DNA from: Luteococcus sp048595755
GTDB lineage: Bacteria; Actinomycetota; Actinomycetes; Propionibacteriales; Propionibacteriaceae
Direction of reading: 5' to 3'
Assembly (NCBI RefSeq): GCF_048595755.1
Contig: NZ_CP184360.1
Coordinates: 1,860,001-1,924,000, forward strand
Length of the DNA stretch: 64,000 nt
Shown: positions 7,583-16,483 of the stretch, in pieces
Numbering within the stretch: position 1 is the stretch's first letter
Layout of the letters: each line of letters starts with the position of its first letter
Made by a program: the position numbers and the translations under genes
The notes under the pieces: model-generated
What the model was told of the DNA's origin: nothing
The model's database searches: none
Seen by the model: only the letters and a program-made list of their open reading frames with translations

Positions 7583-9280
7583 TCACTCGGCCGACGGAGC
7601 CTCGGTGGGCGGCACCAAGTCCTTCGGACGCGGGCTCAGCTCGTCGACCATCACCTCGATGACGGTGGGGCCGGAGCGCTTCAGGGCCTTCTTCAAGGCC
7701 TTGTCGAAGCCCTCGGGATCCTCCACCCGCTTGTGCTTCAGGCCCATGCCGTTGCACACCAGCTTCAGGTCTGGGGTGAGCAGGTCGACGGCGCGCTGCG
7801 GTGCGCTGCGGGCCTTCTGCAGGTTGCGCAGCACCCCATAGCCACCGTCGTTGAAGACCACCAGCACCACGTGCGGTGACTGCTCGGCGAGCACCGCCAG
7901 CTCGCCCAGGTAGACCTGCAGGCCCCCGTCGCCGACGATGGCCAGCACCGGGTCGTCCGGGCGGGCCACCCCGGCGCCGATCGCTTGCGCCAGCCCCTGC
8001 CCGATGCCACCGCCCGCGGCGAAGATGTTGTCGCGCGGATCGTAGGTCTGCAGCAGTCGGTTGCCCCACGAGCTGCCCGGCACCGTCACGTCACGCACCA
8101 CGACGGCACGGCGGGGGAGCCGGGCCCGGATCGAGTCACAGATCTGCGCATAGGCGCCGATGTCGACGCGGTGGGACTCACGTGCCTGGCGCGCGGCGTC
8201 CTGCACCTGCTGCTTCCATTCGGGATCCACGCTGGTCTGGTCGAGCAGCTCGGTCAGGGCAGGAACCACCGAGCGCACATCTGCCTGCAGCGCCACCGTC
8301 GCGGGGAAGTTGATGCCGATCACCTCGGAGTCCAGGTCCACCTGGATGTGCTGCTCGGGCAGCGGAAGGCTGAAGTTGCGGGTCTCATTGCCACGCAGGT
8401 GGGAGCCGAGGGTCAACAGCAGGTCGGCCTGCTGCAGCAACGGCTCGACGGCTTCGTCGGCGGCAAAGTTGCCGATCAGCAGCTCGTGGTCCTCCGCGAC
8501 GGTGCCGCGTCCATTGGTCCCGCTCAACACACCAGCACCCCACGCCTCGGCCAGCCGGGTGACGTCCTCGGCGGCCTCGCGCGCGCCGCCGCCCACCCAG
8601 ATCAGTGGACGCTGCGCCTGCTTCATCATCGTGGCGGCACGTTCGACGTCGCGACGGGCCCCGGTGCGCAGCTGGACTTCGCGCTCGTCCACCTTGTTCT
8701 GCTCGTCGGGCTTGGCCAGGTACTGCAGGTCGATCGGCCAGTCGACGCTGACCGTTCCGGTGGGGGCGGTGGTCAACAGGCGGACCGCCTCGGTGAGGGT
8801 GGCGCGCGCCTGACGGGCAGTCTCCACCCGCAACGCATGCTGGCTGACGGCCTGCAACATCTGCAGCTGCCGTGGCACCTCGTGGTAGGCGCCCTTGCCC
8901 TGGCCGATCAGCTCGGAGGCCACATTGCCGGTCACGTGGAGCACGCGGCTGCCCGCCGTCAGGGCCTCCAGCATCGATCCGGCCGCATTGCCGGCGCCGG
9001 TGCCGGTGGAGGTGATGGCCACCCCGATGCCACCGGTGGCGCGGGCGTAGGCGTCGGCGGCATTGATCGCGGCCGCCTCGTGGCGCACCGGGACGAAGCG
9101 CAGGTCTCGCTGCACCGTCTCCACCAAGGGCAGGTTGTGGATGCTGATGACGCCGAAGGCCACCTCCACGCCGGCAGCGCGCATCACCTCCACCAGGATG
9201 TCGCCGCCGGTGAACTCGTCGGGGGTGAGGCTCTCTGCGGTGACCTGATGGGCCTCGGTGCTGGTGGGCATGCTGCTCAT
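7583..9280 (-). CDS. Thiamine-diphosphate-dependent enzyme, acetolactate synthase/benzoylformate decarboxylase-like
   Basis: 565 residues. ATG 9280 follows an AGGAGAGG site. The domain order is PYR (catalytic Glu68 in PVRHEAAA), a central Rossmann-like domain (~190-340), and PP with the GDG...N ThDP/Mg motif (GDGGLQVYLGELAVL... FNDGGYG, about residues 448-478). The RHEAA motif and length fit the IlvB-like superfamily. It is not an obvious biosynthetic AHAS since no small subunit (ilvN) is adjacent, and it ends 12 bp from the convergent NRAMP-like gene. The substrate is probably a 2-oxoacid; which one is unknown. Confidence 0.8.
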   Translation of the reverse strand: MSSMPTSTEAHQVTAESLTPDEFTGGDILVEVMRAAGVEVAFGVISIHNLPLVETVQRDLRFVPVRHEAAAINAADAYARATGGIGVAITSTGTGAGNAAGSMLEALTAGSRVLHVTGNVASELIGQGKGAYHEVPRQLQMLQAVSQHALRVETARQARATLTEAVRLLTTAPTGTVSVDWPIDLQYLAKPDEQNKVDEREVQLRTGARRDVERAATMMKQAQRPLIWVGGGAREAAEDVTRLAEAWGAGVLSGTNGRGTVAEDHELLIGNFAADEAVEPLLQQADLLLTLGSHLRGNETRNFSLPLPEQHIQVDLDSEVIGINFPATVALQADVRSVVPALTELLDQTSVDPEWKQQVQDAARQARESHRVDIGAYAQICDSIRARLPRRAVVVRDVTVPGSSWGNRLLQTYDPRDNIFAAGGGIGQGLAQAIGAGVARPDDPVLAIVGDGGLQVYLGELAVLAEQSPHVVLVVFNDGGYGVLRNLQKARSAPQRAVDLLTPDLKLVCNGMGLKHKRVEDPEGFDKALKKALKRSGPTVIEVMVDELSPRPKDLVPPTEAPSAE

Positions 9281-9442
9281 GGCGCGGTCCTCTCCTCGCT
9301 TTCCTCCCATGCTAGGAGTTGCGGCCCAACGGGCGTCTCGCCCCAAAGGGGGTGAGTGCTGCCGCGCCCCTTGGGATTCGCGTTCGGCGAAGATCGCGCA
9401 CCATCCCTTGGAGGGGTCCGGCCTCGTTGTTAGCGTCAAGGC

Positions 9443-9976
9443 ATGGCTACCAAGAAGATCATCATCGTCTCCACCGACTTCGGTGTCGAGCAGCCCGAGA
9501 TCGTGGTGCCCGCCACCAAGCTCAAGGAACTGGGTCACGAAGTCGTCGTCGCCACCCCCTCCGGCGAGGACGTGCAGACCTTCGTCGGCGACAAGGATCG
9601 CGGCGAGGTCTTCCCCGTGGACGCCAAGCTCTCCCAGGCCAGCGGCCCCTTCGACGTCGTGGTGCTGCCCGGCGGCACCCTGAACTCCGACGCCGCCCGG
9701 ATGGACCCCGAGATCCAGTCGATCGTCAAGAGTCAGGCCGAGGCCGGACGCACCGTCGCCGCCATCTGCCACGCACCTTGGGTGCTGGTGGAGACCGGCC
9801 TTGCCGAGGGCAAGACCCTCACCGGCTACGACTCGGTCCGCACCGACCTGAAGAATGCCGGTGCCACCGTCGTGGACGAGCAGGCCAAGGTGTGCACCGC
9901 CAACGGGTGGACGCTGATCACCTCGCGCAATCCCGACGACCTGGACGCCTTCGTCAAGGCCATCGACGAGGCCTGA
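9443..9976 (+). CDS. DJ-1/PfpI family protein (type 1 glutamine amidotransferase-like)
   Basis: 177 residues, close to the PfpI/YhbO length. It has the nucleophile elbow AICHAP with Cys109-His110, the supporting Glu16 (GVEQPEIVVP), and the DVVVLPGGT strand-turn. Members act as deglycases, chaperones or peptidases in stress; which applies here cannot be told. The start ATG 9443 is unambiguous. It precedes pcp by 4 bp and is likely cotranscribed with it. Confidence 0.87.
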   Translation: MATKKIIIVSTDFGVEQPEIVVPATKLKELGHEVVVATPSGEDVQTFVGDKDRGEVFPVDAKLSQASGPFDVVVLPGGTLNSDAARMDPEIQSIVKSQAEAGRTVAAICHAPWVLVETGLAEGKTLTGYDSVRTDLKNAGATVVDEQAKVCTANGWTLITSRNPDDLDAFVKAIDEA

Positions 9977-9980
9977 TCCC

Positions 9981-10622
9981 GTGCGCCTGCTCGTGACCGC
10001 CTTCGACCCCTTCGGCGGGGAGAGCGTCAACCCGGCCCTCGAGGCTGTCCGCGCGCTGCCCGCCGAGGTCGCGGGGGCGGAGGTGGTCACGCTGCAGGTG
10101 CCCACCGTCTTCGGGCGTTCCATCGACGTGGTCACCGCGGCCATGGATGAGCTGCGCCCCGACGTTGTGGTCTGCGTCGGCCAGGCGGGTGGCCGCCCCG
10201 ACGTGACACCGGAGCGTGTCGCCATCAACGTCGACGACGCCCGCATCGGTGACAACGAGGGAAACCAACCCCTGGACGTGCCGGTGGTGGACGGTGGGCC
10301 GGCGGCCTACTTCTCGTCGCTCCCGGTCAAGGCGATGGTGCAGGCCATCCGCGACGAGGGGCTGCCCTCGTCGCTGTCCAACACCGCCGGGACCTTCGTC
10401 TGCAACCACCTGATGTACGGGGTGCTGCACCACATCGCGGCTCGTGGCGGCGGGGTTCGCGCTGGTTTCGTGCACGTTCCCTTCATCCCGGAGCAGGTTG
10501 TCGAGCGGCCCGGGGTGGCCTCCTTGGCGCTGGCCGACATCACTCGCGCCCTTCAGGCGACGCTCGCAGCCGTGGTGGCCCATGACCAGGACATCCAGTT
10601 GGTGGCCGGTCAGACCCACTGA
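9981..10622 (+). CDS. pcp: Pyroglutamyl-peptidase I
   Basis: Cysteine peptidase (family C15) that removes N-terminal pyroglutamate from peptides in the cytosol. 213 residues, the typical length. The triad is visible: Glu79 (TPERVAIN), Cys141 (GTFVCNHLMY) and His165 (FVHVPFIPEQ). The N-terminal TAFDPFGG motif is diagnostic. It starts at GTG 9981, 4 bp after the pfpI-like stop. Confidence 0.94.
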   Translation: MRLLVTAFDPFGGESVNPALEAVRALPAEVAGAEVVTLQVPTVFGRSIDVVTAAMDELRPDVVVCVGQAGGRPDVTPERVAINVDDARIGDNEGNQPLDVPVVDGGPAAYFSSLPVKAMVQAIRDEGLPSSLSNTAGTFVCNHLMYGVLHHIAARGGGVRAGFVHVPFIPEQVVERPGVASLALADITRALQATLAAVVAHDQDIQLVAGQTH

Positions 10623-10653
10623 CCCCGGCCCCACTGAGCCCGGCCCAGCGTGA

Positions 10654-11346
10654 TCAGACCTCAGAACTGAGCGGTTTTGCACCGACGTCGGTGCCGCTGC
10701 TGGTCGCGAAGTGGTCGCGATAGTCGCTTGGAGTGGTGTGCAGGTGGCGCCAGAAGGCGCGACGCAGGGTCTCGTCGGAGCCGAAGCCACTCAGCTGGGC
10801 GCTCTCGGTCACCGAGTGACCATCCAGCAGCAGTTGCTTGGCATGGTCCAGCCGCACCAACTCCAGCCAGCGGGCGGGGGTGGTGGCCAGCTCCTGCTGG
10901 AAGAGCCGGGTGAGTTGACGGCTGCTCAGTGCAACGGCCCGGGCCATGGAGTCCACGGTGTGGGGCGCCGCCGGGTCCGCCTGCACGCTTTCCATCAGCT
11001 CGCGCAGACGTGCATGGGTGGTCACCGGGGTGCGCAGCGACGTGGAGAACTGCGCCTGCCCGCCCGAGCGATGCAGGAAGACCACCAGTTCCCGGGCGAC
11101 CCGCCGGGCACACTCTGCACCGAGATCGGTCTCCACCAAGGACAGGGCCAGGTCGACTCCGGCGGTGATCCCGGCCGAAGTCCACACCGGCCCGTCGGCG
11201 ATGTGCAGCACGTCCGCCTGCACCCGCACCTGGGGGTGCAGCTGGGCCAGCTCGTCGGCCTGGCGCCAGTGCGTGGTGGCCCGGCGCCCGTCGAGCAGTC
11301 CGAGGGCTGCCAGCACGAAGGCGCCGGTGCAGACCGAGGCCGCCCG
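10654..11346 (-). pseudogene. GlxA-type AraC family regulator, 5' end deleted
   Basis: The open frame keeps the second half of a GATase1-like domain, starting at SVCTGAFVLAALGLLDG (the nucleophile-elbow segment), plus a complete C-terminal AraC double HTH (MARAVALSSRQLTRLF and ESAQLSGFGSDETLRRAF). About 100 N-terminal residues expected of this ~320-aa family are missing. The frame closes at a TAG (11347-11349) that lies inside foreign coding sequence on the other strand. The only in-frame initiator left is GTG 11316, inside the domain. A functional DNA-binding fragment is conceivable, but the gene is broken. Confidence 0.85.
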
Positions 11347-11863
11347 CTACCGCGAGCACATCATCACCCGTCCGTTGCAGGTCTCGAACCATCCCGAGGT
11401 GATCCGACGGGTGGGACTGATCGCCACCAACGGCATGATCGAGGCAGACCTGTACGGCCATGTGAACTCCACCTGCGTGGCCGGTTCGCGGATCATGAAC
11501 GGCATCGGTGGCTCGGGTGACTTCACCCGCAACGGCTACATCTCCTCGTTCATCTCCCCGCCGGTGGCCAAGGATGGCGCCATCTCCGCGATTGTGCCCT
11601 TCGCGAGCCACATCGACCACACCGAGCATGACGTGATGGTGGTCATCACCGAGCACGGCTATGCAGACTTGCGGGGCCTGGCACCGCGGGAGCGGGCACG
11701 CCGCATGGTGCAGGTGGCCCACCCGGACTACCGGCCGCTGCTGCAGGACTACCTGGAGCGCGCCGAGGCCGCCAGCGGCAAGGCCATGCACGAGCCCCAT
11801 CACCTGGCCACCGCGCTGGCCTTCCACCAGAACCTGAACGAGACCGGTTCGATGCGCGGCTGA
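11338..11863 (+). pseudogene. Acetyl-CoA hydrolase/CoA-transferase, C-terminal fragment
   Basis: Reads RYREHIITRPLQVSNHPE, then IRRVGLIATNGMIEADLYG, NSTCVAGSRIMNGIGGSGDF and IDHTEHDVMVVITEHGYAD. This is the C-terminal ~170 residues of the ~500-aa succinyl-CoA:acetate / 4-hydroxybutyrate CoA-transferase family, including the GGSGDF motif. The first ~330 residues, with the catalytic Glu, are absent and no start codon or ribosome site is present at the break. The break coincides with the break of the divergent AraC gene, so one deletion explains both. Confidence 0.88.
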
Positions 11864-11897
11864 CCAGCCGATCCCCGACACGGCAGGAAAGGACACC

Positions 11898-12536
11898 ATG
11901 ACCGAGACCATCGCCGGAATCACCATTCCCGACAGCACCTTGGCCCGCGAGGCCACGGAGCTGGTGCGCGACGCGACCACCGATCTGGTCTACCACCACA
12001 GCCGCCGCACCTTCCTGTTCGCCTCATTGCGTGGCCAGGAGCGTGGGCTGCAGTGGGATCCAGAGCTGCTCTACGTGGGCGCGATGTTCCACGACCTGGG
12101 TCTCACCGAGCGCTACCGCACCGACGACCAGCGCTTCGAGATCGACGGCGCCGACACTGCGCGAGACTTCCTGCAGCAGCAGGGAATCACGGCCGAGAAG
12201 GCCGAACGGGTGTGGGCGTCCATCGCCCTGCACACCACGCCCGAGGTGCCGATGCACATGGCGCCGGAGATCGAGCTGGTCAGCCGTGGCGTCGAACTGG
12301 ACGTGATGGGCGTCGGCTACGACGCCATCAGCGACGAGCAGCGCGCCGCAGTGGTGGCCGCCCATCCGCGGCCTGACTTCAAGAACGGCATCCTGGCCGC
12401 CTTCACCGAAGGCATCAGGCACCGGCCCCAGACCACCTTCGGGAATGTGAAGGCCGACGTCCTGCAGCACTTCGTCCCCGGCTTCCAGCGCACGGACTTC
12501 GTCGAGGTGATCCGCGCTTCCGACTGGCCCGAATGA
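11898..12536 (+). CDS. HD domain protein (cyanamide hydratase-like)
   Basis: 212-residue metal-dependent phosphohydrolase-fold protein. The HD signature is visible as HHSRRTF (33-39), FHDLGLT (64-70, His65-Asp66) and a later IALHTTPEVP (His ~118). The arrangement resembles the HD family annotated as cyanamide hydratase/HDDC2-like. ATG 11898 has AGGAAAGG upstream. It sits 34 bp after the CoA-transferase fragment. The substrate is unknown. Confidence 0.82.
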   Translation: MTETIAGITIPDSTLAREATELVRDATTDLVYHHSRRTFLFASLRGQERGLQWDPELLYVGAMFHDLGLTERYRTDDQRFEIDGADTARDFLQQQGITAEKAERVWASIALHTTPEVPMHMAPEIELVSRGVELDVMGVGYDAISDEQRAAVVAAHPRPDFKNGILAAFTEGIRHRPQTTFGNVKADVLQHFVPGFQRTDFVEVIRASDWPE

Positions 12537-12560
12537 CCCGTGACCACGGCACGGCGACGC

Positions 12561-13175
12561 TCAGGTGCCGCTGATTGCGATGTGGGCACCGATCGTCGAC
12601 GGGGTTTCGAGCACCTGCAGCATGAAGGCGGCCACGTCGCCGCGGGGGATGCTGCCGTGCAGCACGCCCAGCTCGTCGTCACGCAGGGCCTTCCACCGTC
12701 GAGTGGCCGGCTTGTTGGTGAGCCCCGCGGGGCGCACGATCGTCCAGTCCAGGCCGGAGGCGCGCACCACGGCCTCTTGCGCGTCGTGGTCGGCCAACGG
12801 CTGCTTCAGCACCAATGGCGTGAGCTGGCGCAACGGAACCGGCAGCTGACGAGCCGAACCACCCGCGCCCAGGGAGGTCTGCACCACCAGGCGCCGCACA
12901 CCGGTCTGCTTCATCGCCTGCACGACGCTGGCGGTGACCTGGGTGCGGGCCCTGGGGGATCCCTTGGCGCCGCCGACGGTCACCACCACCGCATCCGCGC
13001 CGGCAACCGCCTCTCGAGCCACGGCCGGGTCAGTGGCGGTGCCGGTGACCACGGTCGTTCCCACAGGCCCATTCCCGGAGCGGGAGAGCACGGTCACCTC
13101 GTGCCCGGCACTGACGGCTGCCTCTGCCAACGCCCGGCCGGTTCCCTGCGACCCACCCACGACGACGATCTTCAC
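12561..13175 (-). CDS. NAD(P)H-binding atypical SDR / NmrA-like protein
   Basis: 204 residues starting at GTG 13175, which has GGGAG six bases upstream (another GTG at 13190 overlaps that site). The Rossmann glycine motif is GGSQGTGR (residues ~7-14). A VVVTVGGAKG loop and the DWTIVRPAGL segment place it with YwnB/NmrA-like NAD(P)-binding proteins rather than classical SDRs, since no YxxxK is seen. It probably is an oxidoreductase or redox sensor. It ends 24 bp from the convergent HD gene. Confidence 0.78.
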   Translation of the reverse strand: MKIVVVGGSQGTGRALAEAAVSAGHEVTVLSRSGNGPVGTTVVTGTATDPAVAREAVAGADAVVVTVGGAKGSPRARTQVTASVVQAMKQTGVRRLVVQTSLGAGGSARQLPVPLRQLTPLVLKQPLADHDAQEAVVRASGLDWTIVRPAGLTNKPATRRWKALRDDELGVLHGSIPRGDVAAFMLQVLETPSTIGAHIAISGT

Positions 13176-13311
13176 GAGGACTCCCTTCACGACGATTGCC
13201 CCTTCCAGTCAAACACGATCGCCAGGCAATCGGGGAGGCCGAGCGGGCGAGGTGGCCAGGCGGGTCAGGCAGCCACCATCGCCTGCCACCGCAGGGTGCC
13301 AGACTGTGGTC

Positions 13312-13737
13312 ATGATCACCCCTGACGAGACCCAGACCCCGCTGGCCGCGAGCGTGGCGGCCTTCGCCCTAGCCTGGTACGCGATGCCAGACGTGGTGCG
13401 TTCACGTCGTGCACGGACCCTGCTCAAGACCGGCCTGTCGATCGGTGGTGTGGCGCTGGGCTGGGCACTGGCCGGCGATCTTCCCGACGACGAGCTTCCC
13501 GACGAGCAGGAACCCGGAGCTGAGTCGGCCGAGTCGACCACGTCGGGGTTGACCGCCACCCAGCTGGCCGCCGGGGCCGCGCTGCTGGGTGCCAGCATCT
13601 GGGGCAGCGTCGTCGTCGAGAAGAAGATCTTCGCGCGGGGAGAACGCCGTCGCGCCGAAGGCGTGCGCGGCGCCCACACCCGGATGGCCGTGGCGGCTGC
13701 GGCTCTGGCCGGTGCTGCGGCGCTGGTGCCGGACTGA
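13312..13737 (+). CDS. Small predicted membrane protein, unknown
   Basis: 141 residues from ATG 13312. There are two hydrophobic stretches near the N-terminus (ASVAAFALAWYAM and TGLSIGGVALGWALAGD) and a third at ~85-100 (LAAGAALLGASIWGSVVVE), with a short one at the very end. An acidic linker (DDELPDEQEPGAESAES) sits between. I do not recognise a family. It lies between a divergent SDR and a convergent HEAT-repeat gene (10 bp apart). Confidence 0.6.
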   Translation: MITPDETQTPLAASVAAFALAWYAMPDVVRSRRARTLLKTGLSIGGVALGWALAGDLPDDELPDEQEPGAESAESTTSGLTATQLAAGAALLGASIWGSVVVEKKIFARGERRRAEGVRGAHTRMAVAAAALAGAAALVPD

Positions 13738-13747
13738 GCAGGCCGGT

Positions 13748-14476
13748 TCAGCCGCGCTGGTCGCGCAATTGTTGGGCGGCCTGCGTGAGACCCGGACGGT
13801 CGTCGGTGACCGTGGCCAACAGCAGCGCACCGTCCACCTCGGGAGCGGTGGCCGTGCGCAAGACCTCCGCGGCGCGCGCGGAGAAGTCCTGCCCGGTGCG
13901 GCGCTCCACGGTGCCGTAACGGCTCGGGTCTGCGAAGGCGACCAGCACCTCGGCCGCATGCGACCGCACGGCTGCGTCGTCGTGGGCGAGCGCCCGGCCC
14001 AACGGATCGATGGCGGCCGCACCATACTGGAGCAGGGCCCGGGTCAGTCCGTGGCGCAGTTCGGCCTTGTCTGAGCCCAAGTGCGCCAGCAGAACCGTCA
14101 GACCCTCGTCGGTGGCGATGCGTCCCAGCGCCCACCACGCCTTGGCTGCGACCACCGGGTCGGTGCTGGCAGCGTGGGGGAGGATCGCCCCCACCGTGGT
14201 CGGGTCGCCGATCTTGCTGAGCGCGTGCAGGACGGGTTCCCGCGGCAGGTCGCCCTGCAGCGCAGCCACCAGCACGGGGGTCGCGGCCACCGGTTGGGCC
14301 ACCACGGCCCACACCAGGGTTTCGCGCACGAAGGGGTCGGGTTCGCTGGCCATGGCCCAGACCAGCCGCTCCTGCACCGAGGACGTGTCCACGGTGCCCA
14401 GCACCAGGGCAGCTTGCTGCCGCAGCTGGGCATCATCCGAGGCGAGAGCTTCCATGGCGCGGGCAAGAGTGGTCAC
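13748..14476 (-). CDS. HEAT-repeat protein
   Basis: 242 residues composed almost entirely of ~30-residue helical repeats: LRQQAALVLGTVD, VRETLVWAVVAQP, PVLHALSKIGDP, VAAKAWWALGRIA, LRHGLTRALLQYG, VRSHAAEVLVAF. Such PBS-lyase/HEAT scaffolds bind proteins and have no catalytic residues here. GTG 14476 is taken as start; ATG 14458 is an alternative. The partner is unknown. Confidence 0.75.
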   Translation of the reverse strand: MTTLARAMEALASDDAQLRQQAALVLGTVDTSSVQERLVWAMASEPDPFVRETLVWAVVAQPVAATPVLVAALQGDLPREPVLHALSKIGDPTTVGAILPHAASTDPVVAAKAWWALGRIATDEGLTVLLAHLGSDKAELRHGLTRALLQYGAAAIDPLGRALAHDDAAVRSHAAEVLVAFADPSRYGTVERRTGQDFSARAAEVLRTATAPEVDGALLLATVTDDRPGLTQAAQQLRDQRG

Positions 14477-14553
14477 CCCGTCAGGCTACGCGTGCGGCCA
14501 AGTGCTGCGGGTAGCCTCGAAGCCAGACCGATGTGTCGGGCAGGGAGGTCAGG

Positions 14554-15162
14554 ATGAACAGGAATCGTGTGCTGGCGGTCGTCGCATGCCTGCTTGCGCT
14601 GCTCGTCGGGCTGGTGGTGGGCCGTGGTGTTCCTGCACAGCTGTGGCCGTCGATCTTCGGCCAGAGCGAGTCGCCCTCCACCACCGAGGTGGTTGAGGCG
14701 GTGCGCACCGAGGAGCAGGTGGTGCTGGTGAGCCTTGGAGTGCAGGGGATCGCCTCCGACCAGGTGCAACGCAGCATCCGCGGTATCGAGATCCCCGGCA
14801 CCGAGCGTGTGCAGTTCGTGCAGTACTCCTACCGGGCCAAGCTGGGGCTGGACGGCAGCCGAGTGGGCATCACGCAGAAGGGTGAGAAGTCCTACGAGAT
14901 CACGTTGCCCGAGTTCATCTTCATCGGCCACGACGAGGCCAAGTTCTCCACCGCAGTGGAGAAGAATGGTGTGCTCAGCTGGTCGACCCCCAAGATCGAC
15001 ACCGCCAAGATCGTCGAGGACGTGCTGGACGGCCAGGCCAAGCAGGAACAGGTGGAGGCCAACCGGGAACTGCTGGAGCAGCAGGCCGAGACCTTCTACT
15101 CGGGCATCGTGAAGGCCGTGGAGCCCGAGGCCCAGATCACCTTTCGGCACTCGCACAGCTAG
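14554..15162 (+). CDS. Membrane-anchored protein, DUF4230-like
   Basis: 202 residues. ATG 14554 has GGGAGG nine bases upstream. A single N-terminal TM helix or uncleaved signal (VLAVVACLLALLVGLVVG, ~5-22) is followed by an extracytoplasmic domain with alternating strands (VQFVQYSYRAKLGLDG, SYEITLPEFIFIGHDE) and a coiled C-terminal helix (KQEQVEANRELLEQQAE). This layout resembles DUF4230 proteins; that assignment is tentative. Function unknown. Confidence 0.6.
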   Translation: MNRNRVLAVVACLLALLVGLVVGRGVPAQLWPSIFGQSESPSTTEVVEAVRTEEQVVLVSLGVQGIASDQVQRSIRGIEIPGTERVQFVQYSYRAKLGLDGSRVGITQKGEKSYEITLPEFIFIGHDEAKFSTAVEKNGVLSWSTPKIDTAKIVEDVLDGQAKQEQVEANRELLEQQAETFYSGIVKAVEPEAQITFRHSHS

Positions 15163-15234
15163 GTCCCCGACGCGTGGCGTCTCCTCGGATATCGTGACGG
15201 GTCACGCACGAGACTCGACGACGAGGAGACCCCG

Positions 15235-16410
15235 ATGGCGGACGACGACGCTGTCGTGAAGGACTGGCACCCGCATTCGATGCCGGGTGACCACCTGCAC
15301 AACCTGGAGCCCGACCCACGCCGCGGGGAGGAGATCAATCAGCAGTCTCCCGGCGAGCGCGCGCCCGCGGTGGAGGAGAAGACCAACCGGTTCCGCTGGG
15401 CCGGCCTGGTTGCGGGCCTGCTGGCTGCGGCGGCCGTCTATCTGGCCATGGGGAGCGTGGCCCACTCCGCGAAGCTGACCGCCGCGACCGCGGTTCTGAT
15501 GGGTGTCTGGTGGATGACCGAGGCCCTTCCGATTCCGGCAACGGCGCTGGTGCCGCTTGTCGTTTTCCCCAGCCTCGGCACGGACGTGTCCTTCAACGAC
15601 GTCGGGGCCTCCTATGGCAACAGCATCATCTTCCTGTTCATGGGCGGATTCCTGCTGGCACTGGCCATGCAGCGCTGGAACCTCCATCGCCGCATTGCGC
15701 TGCACACGGTCCGCGCCATGGGTACCAAGCCGTCGATGGTCGTTGCCGGTTTCATGATTGCCACGGGCTTCCTCTCGATGTGGGTCTCGAACACCGCGAC
15801 GGCGGTGATGATGCTGCCCATCGGCGTCTCGGTGCTCATGCTCGTCTCCGACCTCGTCGGGGAGGACAACGGGGGCGCTGGCCAGGATCCCGAGGAACTG
15901 GCCGCTGACGCGAACCGAGGTGTGCGTCTGCTCGACTGGGACAGTGCCGTCCAGCTTCCTTGGGGTGTGCTGCTGCTGTTCGGGGGCGGCCTGGCGCTGT
16001 CGAGCCAGTTCAGCTCGTCCGGCCTGACCGAATGGATCGGCGCCCAGGCCCAAGGGCTCGGTGGGCTGCCCGCCATCGCACTGGTGGCCGTCCTGGCGAT
16101 GGTCATCCTCTTCCTGACCGAGCTCACCTCGAACACCGCCACGGCCGCCACCTTCCTGCCCGTCGCCGGCGGTATCGGCCTGGGGCTCGACCTCGACCCG
16201 ATGCTGCTGACGATCCCCGTCGCCCTGGCCGCCACCTGTGCCTTCATGCTGCCGGTGGCAACCCCGCCGAATGCCGTTGCCTACGGCTCGGGTTATGTCG
16301 CCATCCCCCAGATGGTCAAGGGAGGTCTGTGGCTGAACCTGATCGGCATCGTGCTGATCACCCTCACCACCATGACCTTGGCCGTGTGGGTCTTCCAGAT
16401 CGTCGCCTGA
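15235..16410 (+). CDS. DASS (SLC13) family anion symporter with an internal deletion
   Basis: 391 residues, about 100 or more short for the sodium/dicarboxylate symporter family. Both SNT motifs are present (WVSNTATAVMMLP near 186 and LTSNTATAATFLP near 301), as is the late TPPNAVAYG loop. Missing is the segment that normally follows the first SNT: the GIAYxASIGGxxTxIGTPPN loop and several TM helices. The break is in frame near ADANRGVRLLDW (~15,906-15,930). One substrate half-site would be lacking, so transport is doubtful. The ~50-residue N-terminal soluble extension is normal for actinobacterial members. ATG 15235 follows AGGAGA. Confidence 0.75.
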   Translation: MADDDAVVKDWHPHSMPGDHLHNLEPDPRRGEEINQQSPGERAPAVEEKTNRFRWAGLVAGLLAAAAVYLAMGSVAHSAKLTAATAVLMGVWWMTEALPIPATALVPLVVFPSLGTDVSFNDVGASYGNSIIFLFMGGFLLALAMQRWNLHRRIALHTVRAMGTKPSMVVAGFMIATGFLSMWVSNTATAVMMLPIGVSVLMLVSDLVGEDNGGAGQDPEELAADANRGVRLLDWDSAVQLPWGVLLLFGGGLALSSQFSSSGLTEWIGAQAQGLGGLPAIALVAVLAMVILFLTELTSNTATAATFLPVAGGIGLGLDLDPMLLTIPVALAATCAFMLPVATPPNAVAYGSGYVAIPQMVKGGLWLNLIGIVLITLTTMTLAVWVFQIVA

Positions 16411-16483
16411 TCATTCGGCGCCGGGGTGGCGGCCGAGAATGGCGTGTTGTCGCGCACGTGCGTGTGGGCCCTAGAATTCGTCC

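Noticed and set aside
7583..9280. Assigning the ThDP enzyme as biosynthetic acetolactate synthase ilvB
   Set aside because: No ilvN or ilvC nearby, and benzoylformate-decarboxylase- or oxalyl-CoA-type members look equally similar from the motifs visible.
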